This document shows positions 22,619 to 29,458 of a DNA stretch of 29,458 nucleotides, one piece after another. The notes below the pieces were generated by a model. It was given only the letters and a program-made list of their open reading frames with translations. It did no database searches and was not told the origin of the DNA. The position numbers and the translations under genes were made by a program. Numbering within the stretch: position 1 is the first letter of the stretch; every line of letters begins with the position of its first letter. The DNA is from JAFGPJ01 sp964439135 (GTDB lineage: Bacteria; Planctomycetota; Phycisphaerae; Sedimentisphaerales; Anaerobacaceae), in the NCBI GenBank assembly GCA_964439135.1, contig CAYTNN010000030.1:1-29458 (forward strand). Direction: 5' to 3'.

Positions 22619-24325
22619 CTATTGGCTTACCAGAGAAATCTCCGCCCAGTACCCGGCCTCGAACTGCCAGCCGGTCGGTTGGTTTATCAGTTCGAGCTTG
22701 ACCTCTTTTCCGGCGAATTCGGACAGATCGACCTCGGTCTGCATCCAGTTGTCGCGGCCGGTGGTTTGTTTACTCACGGGCTTGCGAGCGATTTCTTTGC
22801 CGTCGACGGCGACAATTAAATCCCAGTCACCTTCGGGATGATGTCCCACGGTCAGATGCAGCGTGGTTTTCTTGCCGGCGGGGAGCTTTACCTGCCGTGA
22901 AAGTTGACAGCCGGTTCTGCGGTCGAGCGGATGGGTGACAAGAACGTTGCTCTGGCCCATCTCTTCTTCTTTCAGGCCCGGGTCCATATCCGATCCGCAG
23001 CTTTTGACCTTCCAGCCGGGCGCGAATTTCGAGACGGCCTCGGAAATATCTTTGCCCGCGATAGCGGTGATTTTCGCCATTTCCGCTTCGGTGAACCTGC
23101 TGTTGGCGATGGGGCCCGGTTCCCAGCACTGTTCGAACTTGCCGGGCTTTGGCTTCCTGACCGGAATGACGAATGTTTCTTTGCCGCCATCGTCTTTTTC
23201 GATTCGTCCGCCGGCACGCACGACCGACTGACGGACGAGTTTTTCACTCACGCTGACGAGCATCGGGAAGTTATACGGTGTGTGACTGAATTTGCCTTCG
23301 GGATTTAACGCCGATTTGAATCTCTCCGGCAGATTCTTAAAACCGATCGTCGTAAAGAAGATACCGCCGGCGCTCGAAGGATTGCAGTCGGAATCCTGGC
23401 CGCAGCGAGTCGAGATGATAATCGTCTTGTCCGGGTCACCTTCGCCATACAGCAGGCCCATCACGATATAGGCACCGTTGATCTTGGCGTCGATATTGAA
23501 GTCGCCCTTATCACAGGAGAATCTGCGGTAGTCTGGATTGTCCTGGTATTTCTCCTTGACAAGCTGCCATGTCTTCTGCCAATCGTTGGGATTTTGCTTA
23601 TACCAGGTGAGCACATCGAGAATACACTCGGCGTACTGGCTTTCCTGTGGGATACACTTCAGTCCCGCGCGGACAATCTTTTCCATATCATCTTTGAAGA
23701 AGGCCTCGGCATACATACCGCCAACGAACTGGCCGCCGTAGAGTCCGTCGCCGTAGTTCATCAGCCGGCCGAAAGTCTCGCCAAGCTCAATCGCCACGTT
23801 GGGCATACCCGGTGCAATCAGGCCGGCATAATCGGCCTCGATCTGGTAATCGATGTCGTCGGCGTGTTTGTTGAATTCCGGGTGGCCCGAATCCGGAGGT
23901 GCGATTCCCCGTCGCAGAAGCGTTCGGCCTTCATTATTGGCGTGCCAGAGCGGGTAGCCGCTGTTGGCAAAGTCGATCCCGGCCTGGCGAATCGAAACAT
24001 CCATCCCGTATAGTTCCAGCGTTCGCAGGAATGTCATCTCGACGTAAATATCGTCCTGGCCGAACTGGTTGATCAACTCCGGCTTCCATGATGGCATTTT
24101 GTCTTCCGGGATAATCTCGCCTTTATAGCGGAATTCTGTCGGCCCGCCCCAGCCGACGCCGGCCATTTGTCCGATCCAGCCGGCCTTCATCCTGTCCGCG
24201 TAATCCTCAACGGCGATTCGGCGAACCGGCTCCTTGCCAAATCCGTCCGTCTGGCAGCCGGATAAATATGCCAGAGAAAGGCTTACTGCGACAATCAATA
24301 AAATTCTCGACAAATACTTAGCCAT
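22619..24325 (-). CDS. Exported lipoprotein of the ADP-ribosylglycohydrolase (DraG) family with C-terminal beta-sandwich
   Basis: 568 residues. ATG 24325 follows AAAGGAG with 8 bases of spacing. The N-terminus is a lipoprotein signal (SRILLIVAVSLSLAYLSGC, Cys24). Residues about 40-380 are the DraG-type fold: MKAGWIGQMAGVGWGGPTEF, FGQDDIYVEMTFL (metal Asp pair), GGMYAEAFF, and RCGQDSDCNPSSAGGIFFTT (second metal motif GxDxD). These magnesium-binding positions match active family members. After a linker a beta-sandwich-like domain follows (about 450-568, TLHLTVGHHPEGDWDLIVAV, WMQTEVDLSEFAGKEVKLEL), of the carbohydrate-binding kind. DraG enzymes remove ADP-ribose from proteins in the cytoplasm; an exported form must act on another substrate, perhaps a glycoside. 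That is inference. The gene has its own promoter and terminator and forms a single-gene unit. Confidence 0.88.
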   Translation of the reverse strand: MAKYLSRILLIVAVSLSLAYLSGCQTDGFGKEPVRRIAVEDYADRMKAGWIGQMAGVGWGGPTEFRYKGEIIPEDKMPSWKPELINQFGQDDIYVEMTFLRTLELYGMDVSIRQAGIDFANSGYPLWHANNEGRTLLRRGIAPPDSGHPEFNKHADDIDYQIEADYAGLIAPGMPNVAIELGETFGRLMNYGDGLYGGQFVGGMYAEAFFKDDMEKIVRAGLKCIPQESQYAECILDVLTWYKQNPNDWQKTWQLVKEKYQDNPDYRRFSCDKGDFNIDAKINGAYIVMGLLYGEGDPDKTIIISTRCGQDSDCNPSSAGGIFFTTIGFKNLPERFKSALNPEGKFSHTPYNFPMLVSVSEKLVRQSVVRAGGRIEKDDGGKETFVIPVRKPKPGKFEQCWEPGPIANSRFTEAEMAKITAIAGKDISEAVSKFAPGWKVKSCGSDMDPGLKEEEMGQSNVLVTHPLDRRTGCQLSRQVKLPAGKKTTLHLTVGHHPEGDWDLIVAVDGKEIARKPVSKQTTGRDNWMQTEVDLSEFAGKEVKLELINQPTGWQFEAGYWAEISLVSQ

Positions 24326-24360
24326 TTTATAGCTCCTTTATCTAACAGAAAATATGATTG

Positions 24361-24410
24361 ATTCGTTTGGAGCTTTATAGCCCCGAACGAATAAAAAAAC
24401 AAGTTTTTTT
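24361..24410. promoter_or_regulatory. Palindromes overlapping the ADP-ribosylglycohydrolase promoter
   Basis: Two inverted repeats stand side by side. ATTCGTT (24361-24367) pairs with AACGAAT (24386-24392), extended inward by GGAGC/GCCCC with one mismatch and a 6-base loop. AAAAAAAC (24393-24400) pairs with GTTTTTTT (24403-24410). The region lies between divergent genes, and the loop of the first repeat contains the -10 of the minus-strand promoter, as a repressor site might. Confidence 0.5.
24374..24402 (-). promoter_or_regulatory. Candidate promoter of the ADP-ribosylglycohydrolase-like gene
   Basis: On the minus strand TTGTTT (24402-24397), a 17-bp spacer and TATAAA (24379-24374). The leader to the ATG at 24325 would be about 42 bases and contains the AAAGGAG ribosome site. 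Confidence 0.5.
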
Positions 24411-24514
24411 GTTATATGAGCGGAAAATCGGCTGTCGATTATATTTTCAAGTGCGTGTTTGCAATGGTTGCAGAAATGAGTATAATGTCCGATGGTTCCT
24501 GTCGGGTTAATGAA

Positions 24515-25504
24515 ATGAAGAACCTTAAAAAGATTTTAATTATGCCGGGATACAGAATGCGATTCGTAATATTGACTGTAGCCGTCATGCTGTCGGCTAT
24601 TTCGACGGCCTCGGCGGGCACATGGCGACTGGAGGGCCGGGAATTCAAGGCCGTCTCTGCCGATGGTGAAGACAAATTCCTGCTTGCAGTGGCCGAAGCC
24701 AAGAAGTTCGTCAACACCGGCCAGACGAAGGCCGCCCGCAAGGCCTACAATGCGATTAAGAAGGACTTTCCGGAGATTGCAGGGCCTGATTTCGATCTTT
24801 TCATCAAGGCTGAAATATATTATTGTAAAGTGAAGCTTACAAAGGCCGTCAGGAATTATAACAAGCTGCTGACCGAATATCCTAAAAGCGGATTTCGAGA
24901 GGCTGCATTGGACAGGGAATTTGCTATAGCGACGGCTTATTTGGCCGGCAAAAAAAAGACATTACTCGGTTTCATCAAGATCAAAGGATATGCCGAGGGT
25001 ATCAGAATTATGGAAAAGATTACCGACCGGGTCGGTCTCGACACACAAATGGGGATAAAAGCATCTGTTGCTGTGGCTGAAAACTACGAAGGAAGGAAAA
25101 AATTCAACGAAGCATTTCTCAAATGGTGGGAGATATCATTGGAATGGGAAATGGGGCCGGTTGGCAGGAATGCACTGCTTGGTATGGCTCGCAATAAACA
25201 CGCTGTGTATAATAAGCCTCAAGAGCATAAAAGGACGTTTTATGATGCTTCATGCCTAAACTCGGCAAAAAGCTATTACGGAAGATTCAAGTTACTATAT
25301 CCTATAGATGCCAAAGAACTCGGGATTGATGAGATACTGAGCGAGATAGACGAGCAATTAGCCTACAAGCAGCTTAGTATAGGCCGGTATTATCAAAGAA
25401 CCGGAAATAGACAATCCGCTAATCTTTATTATGATATGGTAGTGAACAATTGGCCGGACAGTAAGGCGGCGGAAGAAGCAAAGGAAATACTTGCCAAAAA
25501 GTAA
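24515..25504 (+). CDS. Secreted TPR protein, BamD-like
   Basis: 329 residues from ATG 24515 (MKNLKKILIM...); the ATG at 24557 (MRFVILTV...) is nearly as likely, and the frame is open further upstream without support. The signal peptide ends AISTASAG, cleaved by signal peptidase I; there is no lipobox, unlike BamD of proteobacteria. The mature protein consists of TPR-like helices in the order of BamD/YfiO: DKFLLAVAEAKKFVNTGQTK, KAEIYYCKVKLTKAVRNYNK, TEYPKSGFREAALDREFAIA, and a C-terminal pair YQRTGNRQSANLYYDMVVNN, SKAAEEAKEILAK. BamD links BamA-type insertases during outer-membrane protein assembly; without lipidation this one may be an accessory periplasmic protein. The LptE-like gene follows after 11 bp, so they are co-transcribed. 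Confidence 0.8.
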   Translation: MKNLKKILIMPGYRMRFVILTVAVMLSAISTASAGTWRLEGREFKAVSADGEDKFLLAVAEAKKFVNTGQTKAARKAYNAIKKDFPEIAGPDFDLFIKAEIYYCKVKLTKAVRNYNKLLTEYPKSGFREAALDREFAIATAYLAGKKKTLLGFIKIKGYAEGIRIMEKITDRVGLDTQMGIKASVAVAENYEGRKKFNEAFLKWWEISLEWEMGPVGRNALLGMARNKHAVYNKPQEHKRTFYDASCLNSAKSYYGRFKLLYPIDAKELGIDEILSEIDEQLAYKQLSIGRYYQRTGNRQSANLYYDMVVNNWPDSKAAEEAKEILAKK

Positions 25505-25515
25505 GCTGTTGCAGC

Positions 25516-26094
25516 ATGGAAATCAGTCACCTTTTGAAAACTAAGAGAGAAAACTTGAAAAACCGGGGCATAGGACGCAAATCTTTGTCCGCACTTTTTC
25601 TCTTGTGCGCTTTTACCCTTTGCTTTGGCCTTTGCGGATGTGACGGAATGGCCGGCTATTCTAATGAATCACTATATCCGGGTGATATCAGCAGCGTCTG
25701 TCTGGAAATGTTCGATAACCAGAGCTTTCGACGAGGTGTGGAGTTCGAGCTTTCCGATGCCCTGGCCAAACGTATTGAGGTTGATACGCCCTATAAAATA
25801 GTTTCCGATTCGGACCGTGCCGATTCCGTAATAAGCGGCCAGATAGTATCAATAGGTGAATTGGCGCTCAGCATCGATCCCGAAATAGGCACAATTCTGG
25901 AAAAAGAAGTTGAAGTGTGGGCCGTTGTTGATTGGAAAAATCTGAAGACCGGACAATTGATGATGGATCATCTTTCTGTTAGTGCCTCAGCAAGTTATTC
26001 TACATACCAGCAGCAGGATTTTAAGTATGCTTCGACTCTTGCGGCAAACAATCTGGCACGGAAGATCGTAGAACTAATGGAAAGGAAATGGTAG
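25516..26094 (+). CDS. lptE: LptE-like LPS-assembly lipoprotein
   Basis: 192 residues from ATG 25516; a TTG at 25555 with GAGAG upstream would give a more compact signal (KNRGIGRKSLSALFLLCAFT). The lipobox is L-C-G-C with Cys42 of the longer form. The mature part fits the LptE pattern: GYSNESLYPGDISSVCLEMF, DNQSFRRGVEFELSDALAKR, TPYKIVSDSDRADSVISGQI, and a C-terminal region with AVVDWKNLKTGQ and NNLARKIVELMERKW. LptE plugs the LptD pore that inserts lipopolysaccharide into the outer leaflet. An LptE homolog beside a BamD-like gene and before ftsH suggests an outer-membrane biogenesis operon. Sequence conservation in this family is low, so the call rests on pattern and context. LptD is not in the window. 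Confidence 0.7.
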   Translation: MEISHLLKTKRENLKNRGIGRKSLSALFLLCAFTLCFGLCGCDGMAGYSNESLYPGDISSVCLEMFDNQSFRRGVEFELSDALAKRIEVDTPYKIVSDSDRADSVISGQIVSIGELALSIDPEIGTILEKEVEVWAVVDWKNLKTGQLMMDHLSVSASASYSTYQQQDFKYASTLAANNLARKIVELMERKW

Positions 26095-26132
26095 AATCGT
26101 GAGCCGGATCACGATGTGCTGAAGATGAAATT

Positions 26133-27830
26133 ATGAACGATAAACAAGACAATAAGCCNNNNNNNNNNNNNNNNNNNNNNNNNNNNNNNNNNNNNNNNNN
26201 NNNNNNNNNNNNNNNNNNNNNNNNNNNNNNNNNNNNNNNNNNNNNNNNNNNNNNNNNNCCGCTGGTTTTATTGATTGGATTTTTCTACTTTTTCTTCGCC
26301 CGGAACCTTCGCAGCGGGGCCGGCGGAATGCTGATGTCGTTCGGTCGCAGCAAACATCGGCTGCAGGGAAAAGACAAGTCCCAAGTGACATTTGATGACG
26401 TGGCCGGCGTGGACGAAGCGAAGGAAGAAGTAGCGGAGATAATCGAATTTTTGAAAAATCCGAAAAAATTCCAGCGACTTGGCGGCCGCATCCCTCGCGG
26501 AGTTCTGCTCGTAGGCCCGCCCGGCTGCGGGAAAACATTACTGGCAAAAGCCATAGCAGGACAGGCGGACGTGCCGTTCTTCAGCATCTCGGGCAGCGAT
26601 TTCGTGGAGATGTTCGTCGGAGTCGGGGCATCGCGTGTACGTGACTTGTTCAAGCAGGCCAAGGAAAATTCGCCCTGTATAATTTTCCTCGACGAAGTTG
26701 ACGCAATCGGACGAAAACGCGGCGCAGGCTTCGCAGGCGGCGGACACGACGAACGCGAACAGACACTCAATGCGATCCTGGTGGAGATGGACGGATTCGA
26801 TACGAACGACCAGGTCATTGTAATAGCGGCGACAAACCGTGCCGACATCCTGGACCATGCGCTGACGCGCCCGGGACGGTTCGACAGGCAAATCTTTGTG
26901 CCGTTGCCGGATCTGAAAGGCCGGGTTGAGATATTGAGAGTCCACGCCAAGAAGGTCAAGATGGGACCCGACTCCAATCTTGAGAGACTGGCACGCGGCA
27001 CGCCTATGTTCAGCGGAGCGGACCTGGCGGCCATTATTAACGAAGCAGCTCTGGCTGCGACAATGGCCAACAAGGACAATGTCGAGATGGCCGATCTGGA
27101 AGAAGCGCGGGACAAAGTCCGGTGGGGAAGAGCAAAAAAGAGCAGGGTTATCGACCAGAAGGAAAAAGAAATCATCGCTTATCACGAGGCCGGCCATACG
27201 CTCGTGCAATCGCTGCTGAAAGACGCCGATCCGCTTCACAAGGTAAGCATTATTCCTCGCGGGCCTATGGGTGGAGCGACTTTTGCCCTGCCGGAAAAAG
27301 ACAGAACTATATTTACGAAAACATATTGCATGGCACTTTTGCAGGTGTGCTTCGGAGGCCGGATTGCGGAAGAAATCTTCTGTGATGATTTATCCAGTGG
27401 TGCCCAGTCGGATATTCAACAGGCGACAAATATCACAAAGCAGATGGTTTTGACCTGGGGCATGAGTAAGGAGCTTGGCCCGATCAGCTACGGACCGGAT
27501 TTGGGCGTAATGGATATGGTATACGCGATGCCGCCCGAGAAAGAATATTCGGAGAGAACAGCCGAAGCAATCGACGGCGAGATAAAAAAGGTTACCGACG
27601 AGGCTTATGCAAAAGCAAAGGAATTAATAGAAGCAAACAAAGAGCGACTCGAGAACATAGCGAAGGCCCTGCTGAAATACGAAACCCTCGACGCTGACGA
27701 GGTACAATTGATTCTGGACGGCGGCCTGCTGGACAAGCCCACCGTTGCCGATTTGTTGGCTGTCGAACAAGCCAAAAACCAACAGCCGAAACCCGAACCC
27801 GAAAAACAACAAGAACAGCCGGCTGACTAA
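26133..27830 (+). CDS. ftsH: ATP-dependent zinc metalloprotease FtsH, broken by an assembly gap
   Basis: 565 codons as read through the 100-N gap at 26159-26258. FtsH is a membrane-anchored hexamer that unfolds and degrades misfolded membrane proteins and short-lived regulators. All key motifs are intact after the gap: second membrane segment PLVLLIGFFYFFFARNLRSG, Walker A GPPGCGKT, Walker B IIFLDEVDAIG, the second-region-of-homology with ATNRADILDHALTRPGRFDR, zinc site HEAGH, and the third ligand Asp in DDLSSGAQSDIQQAT. The gap hides almost the entire first membrane helix and periplasmic loop, about 70-110 residues in relatives, so the real sequence is probably longer than 100 bp and the in-frame reading is a coincidence. 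The ATG at 26133 lacks a clear ribosome site. It lies between the lptE-like and dsbD genes, all in one direction. Confidence 0.96.
   Translation: MNDKQDNKXXXXXXXXXXXXXXXXXXXXXXXXXXXXXXXXXXPLVLLIGFFYFFFARNLRSGAGGMLMSFGRSKHRLQGKDKSQVTFDDVAGVDEAKEEVAEIIEFLKNPKKFQRLGGRIPRGVLLVGPPGCGKTLLAKAIAGQADVPFFSISGSDFVEMFVGVGASRVRDLFKQAKENSPCIIFLDEVDAIGRKRGAGFAGGGHDEREQTLNAILVEMDGFDTNDQVIVIAATNRADILDHALTRPGRFDRQIFVPLPDLKGRVEILRVHAKKVKMGPDSNLERLARGTPMFSGADLAAIINEAALAATMANKDNVEMADLEEARDKVRWGRAKKSRVIDQKEKEIIAYHEAGHTLVQSLLKDADPLHKVSIIPRGPMGGATFALPEKDRTIFTKTYCMALLQVCFGGRIAEEIFCDDLSSGAQSDIQQATNITKQMVLTWGMSKELGPISYGPDLGVMDMVYAMPPEKEYSERTAEAIDGEIKKVTDEAYAKAKELIEANKERLENIAKALLKYETLDADEVQLILDGGLLDKPTVADLLAVEQAKNQQPKPEPEKQQEQPAD
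26159..26258. other. Assembly gap (100 N)
   Basis: Exactly 100 N, the standard placeholder for a gap of unknown size between scaffolded contigs. It interrupts the N-terminus of ftsH. Confidence 1.
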
Positions 27831-27863
27831 TATTATTCTTATTCCAATTGTTTCTGAGCTTTT

Positions 27864-29458
27864 ATGCGGGAACGAACTGCAGGAATATCAAAAGCTAAAC
27901 TGCGTGCAGGCATAATCTCGGCGGTCTGTGTGCTCTTATGTGCGTGCTGTGCCTGGGGCCAAAATCAGGGCGAGCCGAATTCGTCAACTGCAGGCAGTCT
28001 CACCTCCGGCGTCGAGCTGGCCAGGTACGAAAACGAATTTTCCTCCGTCCGCATCGAATCCGCTCAAATGGATGCGATCTTCGGTCTCGCCGTCATATTC
28101 GAAGGTACCGGTGACCTTCACTATTATGCCAGGCCCGAAACCGCACCCGCGCCGGGATTCGAGCTGAAGGTCGCAGCTAAATCCGGCAGCTTCGGTTTCG
28201 GCGAGGCGGTCTTTCCGAAATGGAAGATATTCACCGATCCTGTAGGCAGCAAAGTCGAAGTTTACGCCGGCTATTTTACCGTTTTCGTGCCGATCGAAAC
28301 AATCAAAGCTCCGACAATGACGACGGCCATTGATACCGGTAATGTCGAAGTCACAATCAGCGGGATTACCTGTACGAGTAAGCTCTGCCTGCCGCCGTTC
28401 GAGAAGAAGCTGCAAACGCAGATCGAATGGGACCGGCGTGATTCCTGGAAGCAGATTAGTCTCCAGGCCCCGGGTGACACAGCCGCGCCGGTTCAAGTGA
28501 CTAAAGGGCCGGCCTATTCGACCTGGTTCGCTCTGGCCCTGGCATTTATCGCCGGACTGGGATTGAATATCATGCCATGCGTCTGGCCGATCCTGCCCCT
28601 TATCATCATGCGAATCGTCGACCAGGCGAAATCGGGCCGGAGGCAATCGGTTATGATGGGCCTGGCATTTTGCATCGGGATATTGCTGTTCTTCGCGTGC
28701 CTGGCCGGCGCCAATATTATCCTGCAGAGCTTCTACGACAGAACCTTAAGTTGGGGCGACCACCTGCGCAATCCCGCTATCGTGACGGCCCTGGCCATGC
28801 TGATGATCATCATGGCTCTATTCATGTTTGGCATTTTCACATTCGCCGTGCCTTCTTCGATAGCGAGCAAGTCCGGCTCCGGCAAAGGTTACGCCGGCTC
28901 GATCGGCATGGGATTTTTAGCGGCGATACTGAGCACGCCTTGCAGCTTCGGCATACTGACGGTCGCTTTCGTCTGGGCACAGGGCCAGTCGCTGCTGCTC
29001 GGCACGCTGGCTATCATGGTAATCGGGCTCGGCATGGCCGCTCCTTACGCGATCCTGACCTCCATGCCGGGCTGGTCGAAACGCCTGCCGAGAGGCGGAC
29101 GCTGGATGGAACTTTTCAAGCAGACGCTCGGTTTTGTGCTGCTCATCATCGCAGTCAAGCTTATCAAGGCGGCCCCGGCGGAAAACAGAATCAACCTGTT
29201 ATATTTTGCTGTGGTGCTTAGTTTCTCTGTCTGGGTCTGGGGCACCTGGGTCACCTACGGCAGCAAACTCTCGCGCAAGCTGCTGGTCCGGGGCATTGCC
29301 GTGCTCCTGGTCGTCTTGTCATTTTGGTTCTTTTTCAGGCCGGAGCTTGTGGACTGGCAGGATTATGACCCGGCCTCTATCGCATCCGCAAAATCGCAGC
29401 AGAAGCCGGTCCTGATCAAATTCACCGCCGACTGGTGCACCAATTGCGAGGTCGTGGA
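27864..29458 (+). CDS. dsbD: Thiol:disulfide interchange protein DsbD, partial (runs off the right edge)
   Basis: 531 complete codons are visible from the ATG at 27864, 33 bp after the ftsH stop. DsbD carries electrons from cytoplasmic thioredoxin to periplasmic partners. The order of domains is canonical: signal peptide (about residues 10-35, KAKLRAGIISAVCVLLCACC, ending AWGQ), an immunoglobulin-like N-terminal domain (with ITCTSKLCLPPFEKKLQ near residue 170, Cys pair of the periplasmic domain), a membrane domain of several helices with the paired Cys in NIMPCVWPILP and LSTPCSFGIL, and the thioredoxin domain starting KPVLIKFTADWCTNCEVV (CxxC) at the window edge. The rest of the thioredoxin domain is missing only because the window ends. 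The gene probably shares a transcript with ftsH. A minus-strand open frame over it (28646-27984) is a shadow. Confidence 0.93.
   Translation, partial: MRERTAGISKAKLRAGIISAVCVLLCACCAWGQNQGEPNSSTAGSLTSGVELARYENEFSSVRIESAQMDAIFGLAVIFEGTGDLHYYARPETAPAPGFELKVAAKSGSFGFGEAVFPKWKIFTDPVGSKVEVYAGYFTVFVPIETIKAPTMTTAIDTGNVEVTISGITCTSKLCLPPFEKKLQTQIEWDRRDSWKQISLQAPGDTAAPVQVTKGPAYSTWFALALAFIAGLGLNIMPCVWPILPLIIMRIVDQAKSGRRQSVMMGLAFCIGILLFFACLAGANIILQSFYDRTLSWGDHLRNPAIVTALAMLMIIMALFMFGIFTFAVPSSIASKSGSGKGYAGSIGMGFLAAILSTPCSFGILTVAFVWAQGQSLLLGTLAIMVIGLGMAAPYAILTSMPGWSKRLPRGGRWMELFKQTLGFVLLIIAVKLIKAAPAENRINLLYFAVVLSFSVWVWGTWVTYGSKLSRKLLVRGIAVLLVVLSFWFFFRPELVDWQDYDPASIASAKSQQKPVLIKFTADWCTNCEVV

Noticed and set aside
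26285..27175. Long antisense open frame (296 codons) over ftsH
   Set aside because: Composition mirrors the FtsH frame (Ser/Arg/Pro rich), no domain, and FtsH motifs on the plus strand are intact.
27984..28646. 220-codon antisense frame over dsbD
   Set aside because: Low-similarity, Arg/Asp-rich product; the plus strand reads as a full DsbD.
1..29458. tRNA, rRNA, CRISPR array, or insertion sequence
   Set aside because: I found no cloverleaf with a GTTCGA-type T loop, no repeat-spacer pattern, and no transposase or integrase gene.

Overview
The window looks like a contig from a planctomycete, most likely the Phycisphaerae/Sedimentisphaerales branch, and probably comes from a metagenome-assembled or draft scaffold. 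Four things support this placement: a nuclease-like protein of the HYExAFE family, three type II secretion-style pseudopilins of which two end in a nearly identical Trp-rich tail, twin-arginine-exported TIM-barrel proteins of a planctomycete type, and an exported lipoprotein of the ADP-ribosylglycohydrolase fold. The envelope is diderm: there are LptE-like, BamD-like, TolC-like and DsbD proteins and many lipoprotein signal peptides. Positions 26159-26258 are exactly 100 Ns, a scaffold gap inside ftsH. These family and lineage assignments come from memory of protein families, not from a search.

Layout. Positions 1-8848 (minus strand) hold two tripartite efflux/export modules. The upstream one is complete (HlyD-type adaptor, MacB-type ATPase, FtsX/MacB-type permease, TolC-type lipoprotein), with the last three genes overlapping. 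A membrane protein of unknown function follows. The second module is an adaptor with a Met-rich tail and a MacB-type permease cut by the window edge. Positions 8849-10189 hold a 605-bp non-coding stretch, a 46-residue lipoprotein gene and a lipoprotein with a Dabb domain. Positions 10486-12110 (plus) hold two paralogous polytopic membrane proteins separated by an 83-bp compound palindrome. Positions 12190-15674 (minus) run from a strong promoter through a YkgJ-type Cys-cluster gene, hisS, a CE1-like esterase and the HYExAFE gene. A stand-alone STAS protein follows at 16021-16374.

Positions 16744-19490 (plus) form a pseudopilin locus with its own promoters and a terminator. Positions 19489-22372 (minus) form an operon with a near-consensus promoter: an ankyrin lipoprotein and two tandem Tat-exported TIM-barrel paralogs. 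Upstream of it lie an ankyrin gene remnant, a clear terminator, and the ADP-ribosylglycohydrolase-like lipoprotein gene, whose promoter overlaps a palindrome. Positions 24515-29458 (plus) form an envelope-biogenesis group: BamD-like TPR protein, LptE-like lipoprotein, FtsH (with the gap), and DsbD running off the right edge.

How they fit together: most genes concern the cell envelope (export, outer-membrane assembly, disulfide transfer, membrane proteolysis, secreted enzymes and pseudopilins). The least understood parts are the palindrome between the paralogs, the shared tail of two pseudopilins, the Tat TIM-barrel pair, and the exported ADP-ribosylglycohydrolase fold.
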